Source: Ceratorhiza oryzae-sativae (lineage: Eukaryota; Basidiomycota; Agaricomycetes; Cantharellales; Ceratobasidiaceae). Taken from it: a DNA stretch of 64,000 bases. Shown one piece after another: positions 32,901 through 44,461 of the stretch. Location: positions 1-64,000 of the forward strand of contig JARWMV010000050.1 in NCBI GenBank assembly GCA_030998015.1. Direction: 5' to 3'. A program made the position numbers and the translations under genes. Every line of letters starts with the position of its first letter. Position 1 is the first letter of the stretch. The notes under the pieces were generated by a model. The model was given only the letters and a program-made list of their open reading frames with translations. It was not told the origin of the DNA and did no database searches.

Positions 32901-34715
32901 GATGGTATACTTCTTTGGGTCTGGGGCTATGAAGTCCATGAACCATTGGGCAGCTTTCCCTGTTAGGAATGTGGCTATATGCCACATGGCCTTCTTATCC
33001 CAGAAACCAGACTCTTTGAGCCATTGCTTGAACTCATAGACCCAGAGCTCAAACTTATCATAATCGGCGCTTCCATCATATGGCTTAGGCTCTTTGAGCT
33101 TTATGTTTGCTCAGCGTGCTTTGTGGAGTCTACACTTTAGCTCCTGGTGCATTGCACAGTTACACTCTTTGCATTCTTTCTTTCGGCATATGTATCTTGC
33201 ACTTTTCTTATTCTTCTTATGCTTCCTCTTCTTGTCGCTTGAGCTTGAGGAGCTGCCTGACAAGCTTGAAGAACTGCTCAAGTTATCCAAGTTGTCAGAC
33301 TTGCTTGAGCTCTCATATTCTCCAGTTTCACCTGAGCTGTCCAAGCTGGAGCTGCTTGACAAGGAACTGTTGCTAGGTGGGTTCGCCTTTGTTGTATGTG
33401 TGCTCAACAATTTGTTCAGGTCTGGGCCAAAGCTTTTGGCCTGCATCTTATCAGTGAAGTACCCACCTCCTGGTAGTGCTGCGATGCTAGCCTGCAGATC
33501 CTCTGCTTTGGCTGGGGTTTTAGGGGGTGCCTTGGGTGTCTTGGGGCAGATGTTGTCAATCCTAATCCCAAGCAATGGGTGTGCCCTTTGGGCTTTCTTC
33601 TCTTCTTTCAAGGTACGCCCTTCAGCTTTGGTTTTGTGTTCTGGCACTAATGCTGTTGTCTCTTGTTTGGCCTCCTTATATGCCATATTGGCAGTGTAAT
33701 TGTCCTCTGCCACCCACTTTTCTTTGGCAAAGTACAATGGGCCTGCATCTTGGCTTTCACTTGGCAATACCAATATCTCCCATTCTTCCATAGCAGGCTT
33801 TTCGCTTGGGATCAGGTAGATCTCATCTTCCCAGAGCAACAATGACTTGTGGCCAGAGTTTTCACTTAGCTCTTTGACCTCCTCAAGGAGAGTCTTTTCA
33901 TTTGGGATCTCCTCTGAGAACGCTAGCTGTGCCTTACAGAGGTGTTTGCAATCCTTGATGATCTCTCACAGGTACGCCATATCTTCTGCATGTTGCTGCT
34001 TATCTGACTTTTTACATTTAGCTTTGATTGGGGTCTGCTTCAACATTTTGTCAGACCTCTGTTTGGTCTTGGGCTCAGTGTATGTAGTAGTTAATGTATT
34101 TTCTTTTATTGCACTACCCATGAAATACTTCACTCTGTCTAGCCTAATGCTACTCAGGGTGGTGGAATAACTCTTCGCCTTGTGGCTTGGAGTTTGGAAC
34201 AGGGTGCTGGTTGCGCTCTCCCTCGTGTTCACCTTGTGTCCAATGTTAAATGACAGCATGGCCATGTGACTGAGGTTGGGTCTCTCTGGGAGGGGGCACA
34301 AGGTGGGCCTTGTGGCTTGTCCTGGTACTACAGGGTTGGGGTACAGCAACAAGCCTATACTCTCCAATGGGGGGCACGCTTTCGCAATGCTTGCCCCAGA
34401 TGGGCACAACTCATTGTTGGTGCGCTCATCAATGACGGTTATATGCATCTTGGTTACCTGCTCATTGAACTCATTGCTGTTCTGTTCGAGTTCAGGCTCA
34501 TCAGACCCCCTGCCATAGTTGATGGGGCTTGCAGTAAATGATCTGGGGATATCAAGGCCAGCCGATCCCTCTTGTTCAAACCTGCAACTTCTGTCAGGAA
34601 TTTCGACCATTGTAACCCATCGGCTCCTCAATGGTCTATGTTGTTGGTTGTCTAGGGACCTGAGGTCTGGGGCAGCAGCCCCTAAAGCCTTGTGTTTTGC
34701 GTGTGTTGTGGCCAT
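26958..34715 (-). pseudogene. Gypsy-2 Gag-Pol polyprotein in one frame, broken by TGA codons
   Basis: A single frame of about 2586 codons. In order: about 530 residues of charged, Ser-rich N-terminal region (34715-33111); a Gag capsid block (PKPYDGSADYDKFELWVYEF, 33090-32600); a Pro-rich linker; a zinc knuckle CFTCKETGHTMKDC (about 32280); an aspartic protease (RALIDTGSVGDF, about 31480); reverse transcriptase with YLDN instead of YLDD (30530-30519); RNase H; integrase HHCC (CKSCTTC) and core; GPYKI and HVSLL blocks; a chromodomain-like block (FELKWKTGDTTWEPYRVVQH); and a long C-terminal tail rich in Gln, Thr and His. At least 19 in-frame stops were found (for example 33966, 32307, 30984, 29910, 29817, 28293, 28047); every one is TGA, usually at an expected arginine. 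The gene is dead. Confidence 0.93.
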
Positions 34716-34992
34716 GGCTGAAAATAGTTAGCTAGCAGAAAATGGTGAGAATAGGCATCTTGGAAGGGAAATAGGACTAGAAAAAGAAAATGTATGGGTT
34801 TTTTGAACTTATTGAGTGTTTAGGGGTTCCCAAGGGGTGATCAGTCCTGAGGGGTTTGGTGGTTATAGGAATAGAGTCAAGAGTAAAAGAAAAATTTTGA
34901 TTTGCTGGGGTTCAAGGTTGTTGTTCCAGGTGGATGCAACAATGTCAAAGGTTGCTGAAATGTTGAGTATGGGTGTTGCAAAAGTCAAAAAA

Positions 34993-35249
34993 TGTGAGGT
35001 CCAATAGGACCGAACTGTTGAGGATGAGGTTCTTGGCATTGTTGAGGCTTAAGGCAAGCGATCGACTTGCTAAGATACTTGTATTTTGAGAGTAGAGTGC
35101 CCAATAATATGTACATACAGGTTGCTTAAATAGACGAGAGGAGACCATAAGGGTCGAGTACATTAGATAACCAAGAATGTGTCTGTGTTAGATAAGATGG
35201 GCACAGCCACAGGCCATGCCGTTTGTGTGCGGCACGCATGCGCCTCACA
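34993..35249 (-). repeat. Gypsy-2 5' LTR
   Basis: 257 bp, bounded by TGTGAGG and CCTCACA, adjacent to TSD ACACT at 35250-35254. Confidence 0.93.
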
Positions 35250-36100
35250 ACACTCTAGTAGCTCAAGAAAGTGTGGTAAAGGCTATAGAGCAGCTATATA
35301 CTTGTTATAAAATTGATCCAATCAGAAAGCAACTATAGAGCACTCAAGGTATAATGCCAGAGGCAGGTTTAGGGCCTTCAAGTGTTCCAATTAACAATTG
35401 ACCTCTATTTGATAGGTTGCTGGCCTTGCTTGTCATGTTGATGAGTCCACATCACTTACTATCAGTTCTCACAAAGCAATGTTGGTTTTTCTGGTGCTCA
35501 AGGAACCAAGACAAAAAGGACTTTCCCACTGCATCCCTACCTGATGGAGTTCCAATCTTCATGCATTGGACAAACACATTTACTTTTGTGAGCCAACTCA
35601 ATGGCTTACAGCACAGCCCCAGGTGAAGCTTCAGTGTTACCATCTGAAAGTTGACCAATTGCTGCTTTCAGAAGAGTTGAACAACACACATTATGTAGAC
35701 TCCATATTCTGATCTCCAAAGGGATGTCTCCAATGCATACATGAAAAATTTTGAGGCCCTGACCATATGCTTCTCTGCTGGAAGTGTTCCATTAGTGCAT
35801 AAAGCCCTTCTGAAGCTTGTAGGACTGAAGGAAGCTCTTGATGTGATGAGGGGTAGCCTAGGTATCAGCCTTGTGACACAAGTCAGGGCCCAGGCTGCAC
35901 TAAATGTCTACAATACATATATGAATAATATGAGCATATGCCAAGTCTATTTTATATCTCTTGGTGAGTTGGTAACACTTTGATAATGAATACATACCCG
36001 TTTAAACACTTTACCTTCAATTATATGCACAGATGTGAAATTAAGCTGGGTTGGAAGACATTATGCTAGCCAGTCTGCAGTACAGACACTGACAATGGTG
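35250..36100 (+). pseudogene. Decayed coding remnant split by gypsy-2
   Basis: Removing gypsy-2 joins the sequence before 26671 to 35250 and gives an open stretch across the junction (EFEHNTLVAQESVVKAIEQL). Further pieces (35417-35626 and 35741-35983) are open and code-like but lie in separate segments with stops between. I do not recognise the family; it is probably an older transposon or gene remnant. Confidence 0.3.
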
Positions 36101-38600
36101 TGTAGTTGATTTCACATCAGTTACTCCTCGGTCGAGGATTCCAAACGAAAATTTATTGACAAACTATCAAACTCGAGGTAGCGGGCAGGCTACACGGTGG
36201 TTTGTTGAAATCTCTATCTGTGTAAATATAATAAGAATCACGTGACTACATGCAAACAGCCACGTGTGACTTCGGATACAAATCTACCAGGAAAGCAAGA
36301 TGCAGTTAGCTTAACATCGTTATACATAGATTTGAACCAATGTTCTCTCACTTAGGCTCCAAATCGTTGGATAAAACCGCTGGCTGTGTCCGCTGGTCCT
36401 CACGAGGATTCCATCGAAGAATAACTGAATAGCGATACCATTTCACTTGCAGGTTCTAGTGGATTACTATCATTATTGTCCAGTATGCTTGGATCGACAC
36501 CACGCTTGGCTCGATTCGCACTCAATTATCTCACAGTACCTGGCATGTAACCTGTACTAAATCTAGTAACAACAAGCCAGTTCAATTCCAGCTTTTGGCA
36601 GCAATTTCCGCCAATGCCGACAGGGCGTCCGTCGTAGGCTGTTTGAACATGAACCACATGCAACAATATGTCTGCGCAAACATTTGAGGCGAAGATGGCG
36701 CTTGGATCCCAGTATGACACCGCGTTGCTCCCAGACATGGACGAAGTGGCATCTATCATTGCAGAAACCATGTGACTGTAAATTGGTTTCCATATATCGC
36801 TATGCTAATATTTAGTAGAATGTGAGAGCCGCGGTATTTCAAGGTCTTGCACCGTACGGCAAGCTTACCTTTTACGAATCTAGAGTGAATGGGTTACTCG
36901 ACTTGCGTCCGTCTCGGGTTTGTATCGCTCCTGTGGCCCTGGATAATTTACTAATAAATGAATCTGGGTAGGCCGATGGCTTACAACGCCACGTTTGGAG
37001 ATTGTGGACACAATGAACCGATTCGTGTTAACCTGCAGCCAACGACCGGGTACTGTAGGCATAATCTCGAAGTCGTGATCTTAACCGACTAGAGAATTCG
37101 CGGAGCTCAATTGCAGGGTATTTCAATATCGAATACCCCAACAACGCAGGAATGGTTTCTTGATCTGGCATTACTGCCAATTCTGCCAATGGTCTCATGT
37201 TTCGTCGAGATTCATGACCAGCAGGGTGCGGAGGGGCCACAGTCCGAAGCAATAACTACCACAATAGCTGTCGTCGGTGTCGGCCTCTCATCGAGGCTTG
37301 CGGGGGCGATGCTGCTTGCTCCGCCAACATTTTACGGCCCCTTTGAATCCATCTCTCGATACGCTTCAGTCATGATAAGAGACTATGCGGACAAACTGGT
37401 GGATGAACAACCGACCGGATTAAATGTGCATATGGGCTCGGTAGAATGGGCTGGCATGCCGAAACTTGCGTGTCACTACCAAGTATGGTGCAATTTGCTT
37501 TATGTTGATGGCGTGGCGAGATGACCGGCCCAGGGGGGCGATGGTGTACGCAAGCGAGTTGCGTCTGTGATGGTTTGAGGAAGCTTTCCAATGGCGATAT
37601 GGCAATCCAATTTGTCCGTGATTCTGAAGCAACCCGTTGAAGGTTCCGGGTTTAGGTCGGGATATTTGACAAGAGCCACGGGGTTTCGTTCCAGGCTTCG
37701 GAGGACCGAACAATGGGTGGAGCGACAAGAGCCGCTCCGCCACGTTTACGGATAGTGACAATGTTCAGGAGCACCACGTTTGCGGAATACTAATGTACAA
37801 CATTTTCGGCGATCGCAGCAGAGAAGTCTCAATTCTGTTTTTGTGATATCATTGCAACCAACACCGAGAATAGAAATTATATGCCATAGTTAAAGGCTTT
37901 TTATCCTTCTGGATGTGAGTAGCAGATGCGACAAAGCTCAAAGCGTGACAATTGAAATGTTCGCTGAACTATTACGGCCATAAATGTCTTCACGGGCTCT
38001 TGGTTTGAATGGGGATACATTCGTTCTGCTTGGAGGATATGTGCCATAACGGCGGATGAGTTGCATGCGGAAAAGCATGACATTGTGGGATGAGAAGCAC
38101 CCTTCCAGACACTCCCGCCGGCTCCTGGCATTGCCGGTGCGAAAACACAGGCCCGACACACCGCAAATCACGTCGGCCGAATGAAGAAGAATTAGTATGC
38201 ACGTGTTTGGCACAACGCGAATCGAAACGCGTTCGCCGCGCGACGACGGCACGTTTGCATGCGCGTTGCGACAGGGGGCAGCGCCAGTGAGAAAGGGTAT
38301 GAGAGCCGAGCACGAGCTGGGATCAAGCGCGATGCGGGCTCTGTTGGGGAATCTCAAACCAACGGGATCGTCGCGCATGGAGGCAGATAGGGCAGCCAGG
38401 GACGCAAAGCCTAAAATTTAAAGACTATCGTTGGGGATAAAACGAGCGTGATGAGGCGGCCAGGGACGCGTCTGGGATATGGCCCGTTGGGGAAGGAATC
38501 ATGGGCGACGTACGATGGGCTCGACGCGTCGGACGAGGTGAAATTGGAGGTGGGGCGATGGCATCGCTGATGGCAGATTGGGCCCACGCTGGGTTTGCCC
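36101..38600. other. Host intergenic region, no gene that I can support
   Basis: Base composition shifts from the AT-rich repeat nest to balanced host DNA. Open frames such as 37111-37524 (+) and 37420-37761 (-) overlap each other on opposite strands and have no recognisable domain or clear splice pattern, so neither is called. The last 400 bp, GC-rich with CACGTG at 38200-38205, are probably the upstream region of the ATP-citrate lyase gene. Confidence 0.5.
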
Positions 38601-38639
38601 TTGCCCCAACGACGCGTGTGCAAAACGCGTGTGGCCAGA

Positions 38640-38645
38640 TATAAG
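38640..38645 (+). promoter_or_regulatory. TATA-like site of ATP-citrate lyase
   Basis: TATAAG lies 42-47 bp upstream of the ATG at 38687, followed by a C/T-rich leader as is common in highly expressed fungal genes. Confidence 0.5.
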
Positions 38646-38686
38646 TCCGTGCGCGTCCCCCGCCCAGCCCATTCCTCTCCTGCGCC

Positions 38687-41600
38687 ATGTCGTCCAAGGG
38701 TGCGTCCTGCCGTCGCCGCCCGCGCCCGCGCCGTCGCTGACCCGCCCCCAGCCATCCGCGAGTACGATGCCAAGCTGCTGCTGGCCTACTGGCTCCCGCG
38801 CGCCCCCGCCTACCCGGCACCGAGCCCGTCGTCAAAGACTTTGTCTATCCCACGCCCAAGGTCGCCCAGATCGCATGGGACCCCGCGACCGGCACGGTGA
38901 CCCCGGACACACAGCTCCCGCCCTGGGTCTCCACCGACAAGCTCGTCGCCAAGCCCGACCAGCTCATCAAGCGCAGGTGCGTCCTCGTCGCCTACATGCG
39001 GCGTCCGCTCACACCCCCCACAGAGGCAAGGCCGGGCTGCTCTGCCTCAACAAGGGCTGGGAAGAGAGCAAGGCCTGGATCGTCGAGCGCGCCGGAAAAC
39101 CGGTCAAGGTCGAGGCGGTCACCGGCACGCTCAACAACTTTATCGTCGAGCCGTTCCTCCCCCACCCGTCCAACACCGAGTACTATGTCTGCGTCAACTC
39201 GCAGCGCGAGGGCGACGAGATCCTGTTCACCCACGAGGGCGGTGTCGATATCGGCGATGTCGACGCCAAGGCTTCACGCGTATGTCCTCGCTCGCTTCAT
39301 TTCGACGCGCGCTGACCGCATATCCAGGCCATGATCCCCGTCAATGCGCCGTTCCCCACTCGCGCAGACATCAAATCTAACCTGCTCGCCGCGGTCCCCG
39401 CCGAAAAGCAAGACGTGCTCTACGACTTTCTCTCGCGCTTGTACTCGGTCTACGTCGATCTTCATTTCGCGTATCTCGAGATCAACCCGCTCATCTGCCT
39501 CGACGCGACCCCCAACTCTCCTCCCGCCATCCACTTCCTCGACATGGCCGCCAAACTCGACCAGACCGCCGACTCGATCTGCGCTCCCAAGTGGGCCATT
39601 GCCCGCGATCTCTCGGTCTACACCGAAGCTGGCGCTGCCGTCCCCGGTGGCAAGGTTCAGCTCGACCGCGGTCCGCCCATGGTCTGGCCCGCTCCATTTG
39701 GTCGCGATTTGACCAAGGAAGAAGCATATATCCAGAAACTCGATGGCAGCACCGGCGCCTCCCTCAAGTTGACCGTCCTCAACCCGAATGGACGTGTCTG
39801 GACCATGGTCGCCGGAGGAGGCGCGTCGGTCGTCTATTCCGACGCCATCGCCGCCCACGGATTTGCCCACGAGCTCGCCAATTATGGTGAATACTCGGGC
39901 GCACCCACCGAGGGCCAGACCTACGAGTACGCCAAAACCATCATCGATCTCATCACCCGCGGCACTCCAAATCCCGAGGGCAAGATCCTCATCATCGGCG
40001 GTGGTATCGCCAACTTTACCAACGTCGCTGCAACTTTCAAGGGCATTATTCGAGCGCTCAAAGAGTACAAGACCCAGCTCCAGGCTCACAGCGTCAAGAT
40101 CTTTGTCCGTCGCGGTGGCCCCAATTACCAAGAGGGCTTGAAAGCCATGCGCCTTCTCGGCGAGTCGCTTGGCGTCCCCATCAAGGTCTACGGTCCCGAG
40201 ACGCACATTACCGAGATCGTCCCGCTCGCGCTCGGCATTGCCAAGCGGGCCCCCCAGACCAAGGCGAATGTCGTCCAAAGCGTTGCCCCCACTGCGCCCG
40301 GATCGCCCAAGGCCGTCGTTCAAGAGTCGTCGGATATGGCGTAGGCCAACTCCGACCAGACGGCGGGCGGACCCAGCCCAACGACCAGATCGTGCATTTT
40401 GCCGACGGACAGACCTCGACCCGACCGTGGTACAGGCCGTTTGACAACACCACTCGTTCGTTTGTCTATGGTCTCCAGCCCCGCGCGATCCAGGGTATGC
40501 TCGACTTTGACTATTCGTGTGGGCGCGAGACCCCAAGCGTCGCTGCGATGATCTATCCCTTTGGCGGCCACCACATTCAAAAGTTTTACTGGGGCACCAA
40601 GGAGACGCTCCTGCCGGTCTATACCAGCGTCAAGGAGGCTGTCGAGAAGCACCCCGATGCGGACGTGGTCGTCAATTTTGCCAGCTCCCGTAGCGTGTTT
40701 GGCAGCACCAAGGAGATTCTTACCTTTTCGAGCCAGGTGAGTCGCTCGCATATACATCACGATTTTATTCTGACAAACGCTCCAGATCAAAGCCATTGCC
40801 CTCATTGCCGAGGGTGTACCCGAACGTCATGCGCGCGAGATTCTGCATGCGGCCCAAGAAAAGGGTGTCTTGATCATCGGCCCCGCGACCGTCGGCGGCA
40901 TCAAGCCGGGATGCTTCCGCATCGGCAACTCTGGAGGGTGCGTTTGATTATTCCCACGTAGATGTCTGGCTAACTCGACGGCAGAATGATGGACAACATC
41001 ATCGCCTCCAAGCTCTACCGCCCGGGCTCTGTCGGCTACGTCTCCAAATCCGGCGGGATGTCCAACGAGCTCAACAACATTCTCTCCCTCGTCACCAACG
41101 GCACCTACGAGGGTATCGCTATCGGTGGTGACCGCTACCCCGGTACCTCTTTCATCGACCACCTGCTCCGATACGAAGCCGACCCAGACTGCAAGATGCT
41201 CGTCCTCCTCGGAGAGGTGGCGGTGTGGAAGAATACCGAGTGATCGAGGCTGTCAAGTCGGGCAAGATCACCAAGCCGATCGTCGCATGGGCGATCGGAA
41301 CGTGCGCCAAGATGTTCGCCACCGAAGTCCAATTTGGTCATGCTGGTTCGATGGCCAACTCCCAAGCCGAGACTGCCGATGCCAAGAACGCAGCGATGAA
41401 GGCGGCCGGGTTCGTCGTCCCCGATACCTTTGAGGATCTGCCGCTCGTCTTGCAACAGACATACGAGACCCTTGTGAGCCGAGGTACGATCGTCCCCGCG
41501 CCCGAACGTGATCCCCCGGTGATTCCGATGGACTACAAGTGGGCCCAGGAGCTCGGGTTGATCCGCAAGCCGGCAGCGTTCATCTCGACAATCTCAGACG

Positions 41601-42589
41601 AGCGTGGTCAGGAGCTCCTGTATGCGGGCATGCGTATCTCGGACGTCTTCAAGGAGGATATCGGTCTAGGCGGTGTCGTCAGTCTGTTGTGGTTCAAGCG
41701 TCGACTCCCGGCGTGGGCCACTAAGTTTATCGAGATGGTCCTCATGCTCACTGCCGATCACGGTCCGGCCGTCTCTGGGTGAGTGTTTAGTACCCGAAAG
41801 TGTTTGGTCGAGGCTGACTTGGAACAGTGCAATGAACACGATCGTCGCGTCTCGTGCGGGCAAGGATTTGATCTCATCCCTCGCTTCTGGCCTTTTGACC
41901 ATCGGTTCTCGATTCGGTGGTGCGCTCGACGAGGCTGCATCCATGTTCTCCAACGCCCGGGACACTGGCCTTACTCCGCGCGAGTTTGTCGATGAGAGCC
42001 GCAAGGCAAACAAGCTCAGTATGTTTATGTCAGTTCTCACCTTTTATGAATACTGACAAGATATTTAGTCAGCGGTATCGGACACAAGATCAAGAGCGTA
42101 AACAACCCCGATCTTCGTGTGGAACTCGTCAAGGAGTACGTGCGCAAGAACTTCCCGAGCCACTCGCTATTGGATTATGCTCTTGCCGTCGAAAAGGTTA
42201 CCACGGCCAAGAAGGACACGGTGAGTCGAGGACATGCATGCGCCTAGGCACGGGTCTTACAAATGGGAATTAGCTCATCCTGAACGTCGATGGATGCATT
42301 GCCGTCTGCTTTGTCGATTTGCTTCGCGACTCGGGCGCTTTCACCCGGGAAGAGGCCGACGAATATATTAGGATCGGCACCCTAAACGGTCTTTTCGTCC
42401 TCGGAAGGAGTATCGGCTTTATTGGCCACCATCTTGGTGCGTCTTTGCTTCCACTACAGGCTGAAGAAGCTAACCATCCGGATAGATCAAAAGCGCCTGC
42501 GCGCACCGCTGTACCGTCACCCAGCCGACGATATCTTCATCAACATGCAGGATATCTCTCAGCCAAGGGTGATCGCCAAGATGCAATAA
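38687..42589 (+). CDS. ACL: ATP-citrate lyase, fused single-chain form (10 exons, three single-base deletions)
   Basis: Makes cytosolic acetyl-CoA and oxaloacetate from citrate, CoA and ATP. Exons: 38687-38699, 38752-38976, 39024-39279, 39328-40736, 40786-40937, 40985-41778, 41828-42018, 42069-42220, 42274-42436, 42486-42589; all nine introns are 47-53 nt. The N-terminus starts [22 protein letters not shown]-grasp and citrate-binding parts are followed by CoA-ligase blocks ([37 protein letters not shown]), the phosphohistidine site EVQFGHAGS, and the citrate synthase-like C-terminus ([34 protein letters not shown]). The expected length is about 1153 aa, normal for the fused form. Splice phases close only if one base is missing at each of about 38815, 40342 and 41220. 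These could be assembly errors or true inactivation. Confidence 0.93.
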
Positions 42590-42859
42590 ACGAAAACAAA
42601 TGGAATTTTATATTTTGCTTTTATCTGTGCTGTGTCCTTAGTCTACGTATTTTTTTATGTCAAATAAATCCGCCTTCAGTTCATCAGGTGCCGGGATGGT
42701 CTTATGAGAATTCCAGTTCCCATAGTATTAGACGGTTAGCGGAATACGAAAGACGACCAACACCCTTGAATGCGTATCTGAATGAATTCTACGTGAAGGT
42801 CCATGCTAGTTGACAATAAAAACGAATACACAATGTCTTGAGTGAAAAGTCCCCAAGCC
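42590..42859. terminator. Converging 3' ends of ACL and the minus-strand gene
   Basis: AATAAA at 42663-42668 lies 75 bp after the ACL stop and is a likely poly(A) signal. The rest has no gene. Confidence 0.5.
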
Positions 42860-43198
42860 TTACAAACGCCCAGTCAAGTGGCGCTGCAGCTTGTCCTCAC
42901 GTTGGCCACGATCAGCAGGGTCGCTCGGAATGGTCAAGAAGTAGAAGGTCAAATACTCGTTGAGCTGGTCCATGTTCAGGCTTTGGATATCCCCCTCCGA
43001 CTTGAGAGCGGGTAGCTGGCGGGGATACATGCCATTAGCTGCGGCGCTATGAACGCAACAGAATGTAGCATAAATTTTCGGGGAGGAGGCCTTCTTGACT
43101 CATCACAGGCCTGCATTGACCGGGATTCTGGTAGTTTTGGTCCTAAAAAATGGTCAGGGATCATCGATAGTGGTTGGCATCTGCAAAAGTCACGACCG

Positions 43199-43488
43199 TC
43201 TCACGCAGGGAGGTTTTACACGAGCTAGATACAAATGTACTTAGCTCAACTACGAAGGTAGAGAACTTTGTATTTACTGTACCTAGATACGAATGTACTA
43301 CAAGGGACAGTGAGAACGAGAAATAAATGAAGAAAAGAAAGAGGAAAAAAAAAACTGTACCTGAGCTCAACTACGAAGGTAGAGAACTAAGGAAAGAAAA
43401 TTTTCACTGGTGCGCGCATAACATCAGAAATGGACAAACAGGTACAAACACACCGCATACATGAACGGATATGATTGTAAATTCAACA
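43199..43488 (-). repeat. Copia-2 3' LTR
   Basis: 290 bp. In minus orientation it is preceded by GATTGAGTGGGCG, a weak polypurine tract. It contains a duplicated block AGCTCAACTACGAAGGTAG. Confidence 0.93.
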
Positions 43489-44461
43489 CGCCCACTCAAT
43501 CTTATGCGTGAATGTGAAGGTGAAAAGAAAGAAAAACAGAAAAGAAAAATATCAAAACATTCCCATTGCAGACACGAACCGAGTAAACTTGAGGTGTCCA
43601 AGTGGCTTAGTAAGCGCATCTGCGACCTGTTCTTCGGTAGGGATGTACTGGAGGTCGAGTTCTTTGAAAGCGATTACCTCGCGAATAAAATGATATTTGA
43701 CATGAATATGTTTCATAGTCTGATGGTTGATGGGATTCCTGGCGAGTGCCATTGCAGATTGATTGTCTGAGAGCAAAGGAGTTGTGCCCTCGGGCAGAAA
43801 ACCAAGTTCAGATAAAAATTGTCGAATCCATAGAAGTTCATGTCCAGCACTAGCATCAGCAACGTATTCAGCTTCAGTACTCGAAAGAGAGATTGTCGGT
43901 TGTTTCCTAGACGAATAAGCAATAACTCCGCCAGCATGTAGGAACGCCCAACCAGTGGTAGAGCGGCTTGTATGCTTGTCGCCAGCGTAGTCAGCATCGA
44001 CATAACCGAGTAGCCGTAAGTCGCTAGATCGATGGTAAACGATACCCAGATCGGCTGAGCCTTTGAGATAACGCAGAACTTGTTTTCCAGAGTTCCAGTG
44101 CTCTTCGCCAGGGTTTACAGAGTGCTGTGCGAGAATACCAGTAGCATAGGCAATGTTGGGTCATGTACAGATCATAGCATACATCAGTGATCCGATAAGC
44201 TGCTGGTAGCAAGTACAATCGATCGATGGCGCTTCAAGTTTTGGAAGATTTGGGGATTCGGCCATTGGTGTATAGCAAGATTTGCAATCGGACATATTGA
44301 ATCGAGCAAGAATATCGTTAATGTAACAACGTTGGGAGATTTTGAGTGTGCCAGCACTCCGATGGCGATTGATTTCGATGCCTACAAACATTTTCGCTTC
44401 GCCTAGGTCGACGATCTCGAGTGATTGAGCGATTTTAGCCTTAATTTTATTGAGGAAAGTA

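Larger units (their letters stand above)
26671..35249 (-). mobile_element. Gypsy-2: full-length decayed Ty3/gypsy element (8579 bp)
   Basis: Two 257-bp direct LTRs (26671-26927 and 34993-35249) flank a minus-strand polyprotein. A perfect duplication ACACT lies at 26666-26670 and 35250-35254. The LTRs differ at about 31 of 257 sites, all but one transitions. No indel breaks the 7.8-kb frame; decay is by point transitions only. Confidence 0.95.

Noticed and set aside
26958..34715. TGA-only stops as evidence for a reassigned genetic code
   Set aside because: Host genes in the window end with TAA, TAG or TGA in the normal way, and the TGA sites fit lost CGA codons in decaying repeats. CpG deamination explains them more simply.
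37111..37524. Open frame of 137 aa as a gene
   Set aside because: No recognisable domain, overlapped by equally long minus-strand frames, no splice pattern or promoter support.
38425..38835. Minus-strand frame over the start of ATP-citrate lyase
   Set aside because: Arginine/alanine-rich shadow of a GC-rich coding region; the plus strand encodes the known N-terminus.
39274..40536. 420-aa minus-strand frame
   Set aside because: Exact antisense of ACL exon 4; low-complexity Gly/Arg/Asp composition typical of a shadow frame.
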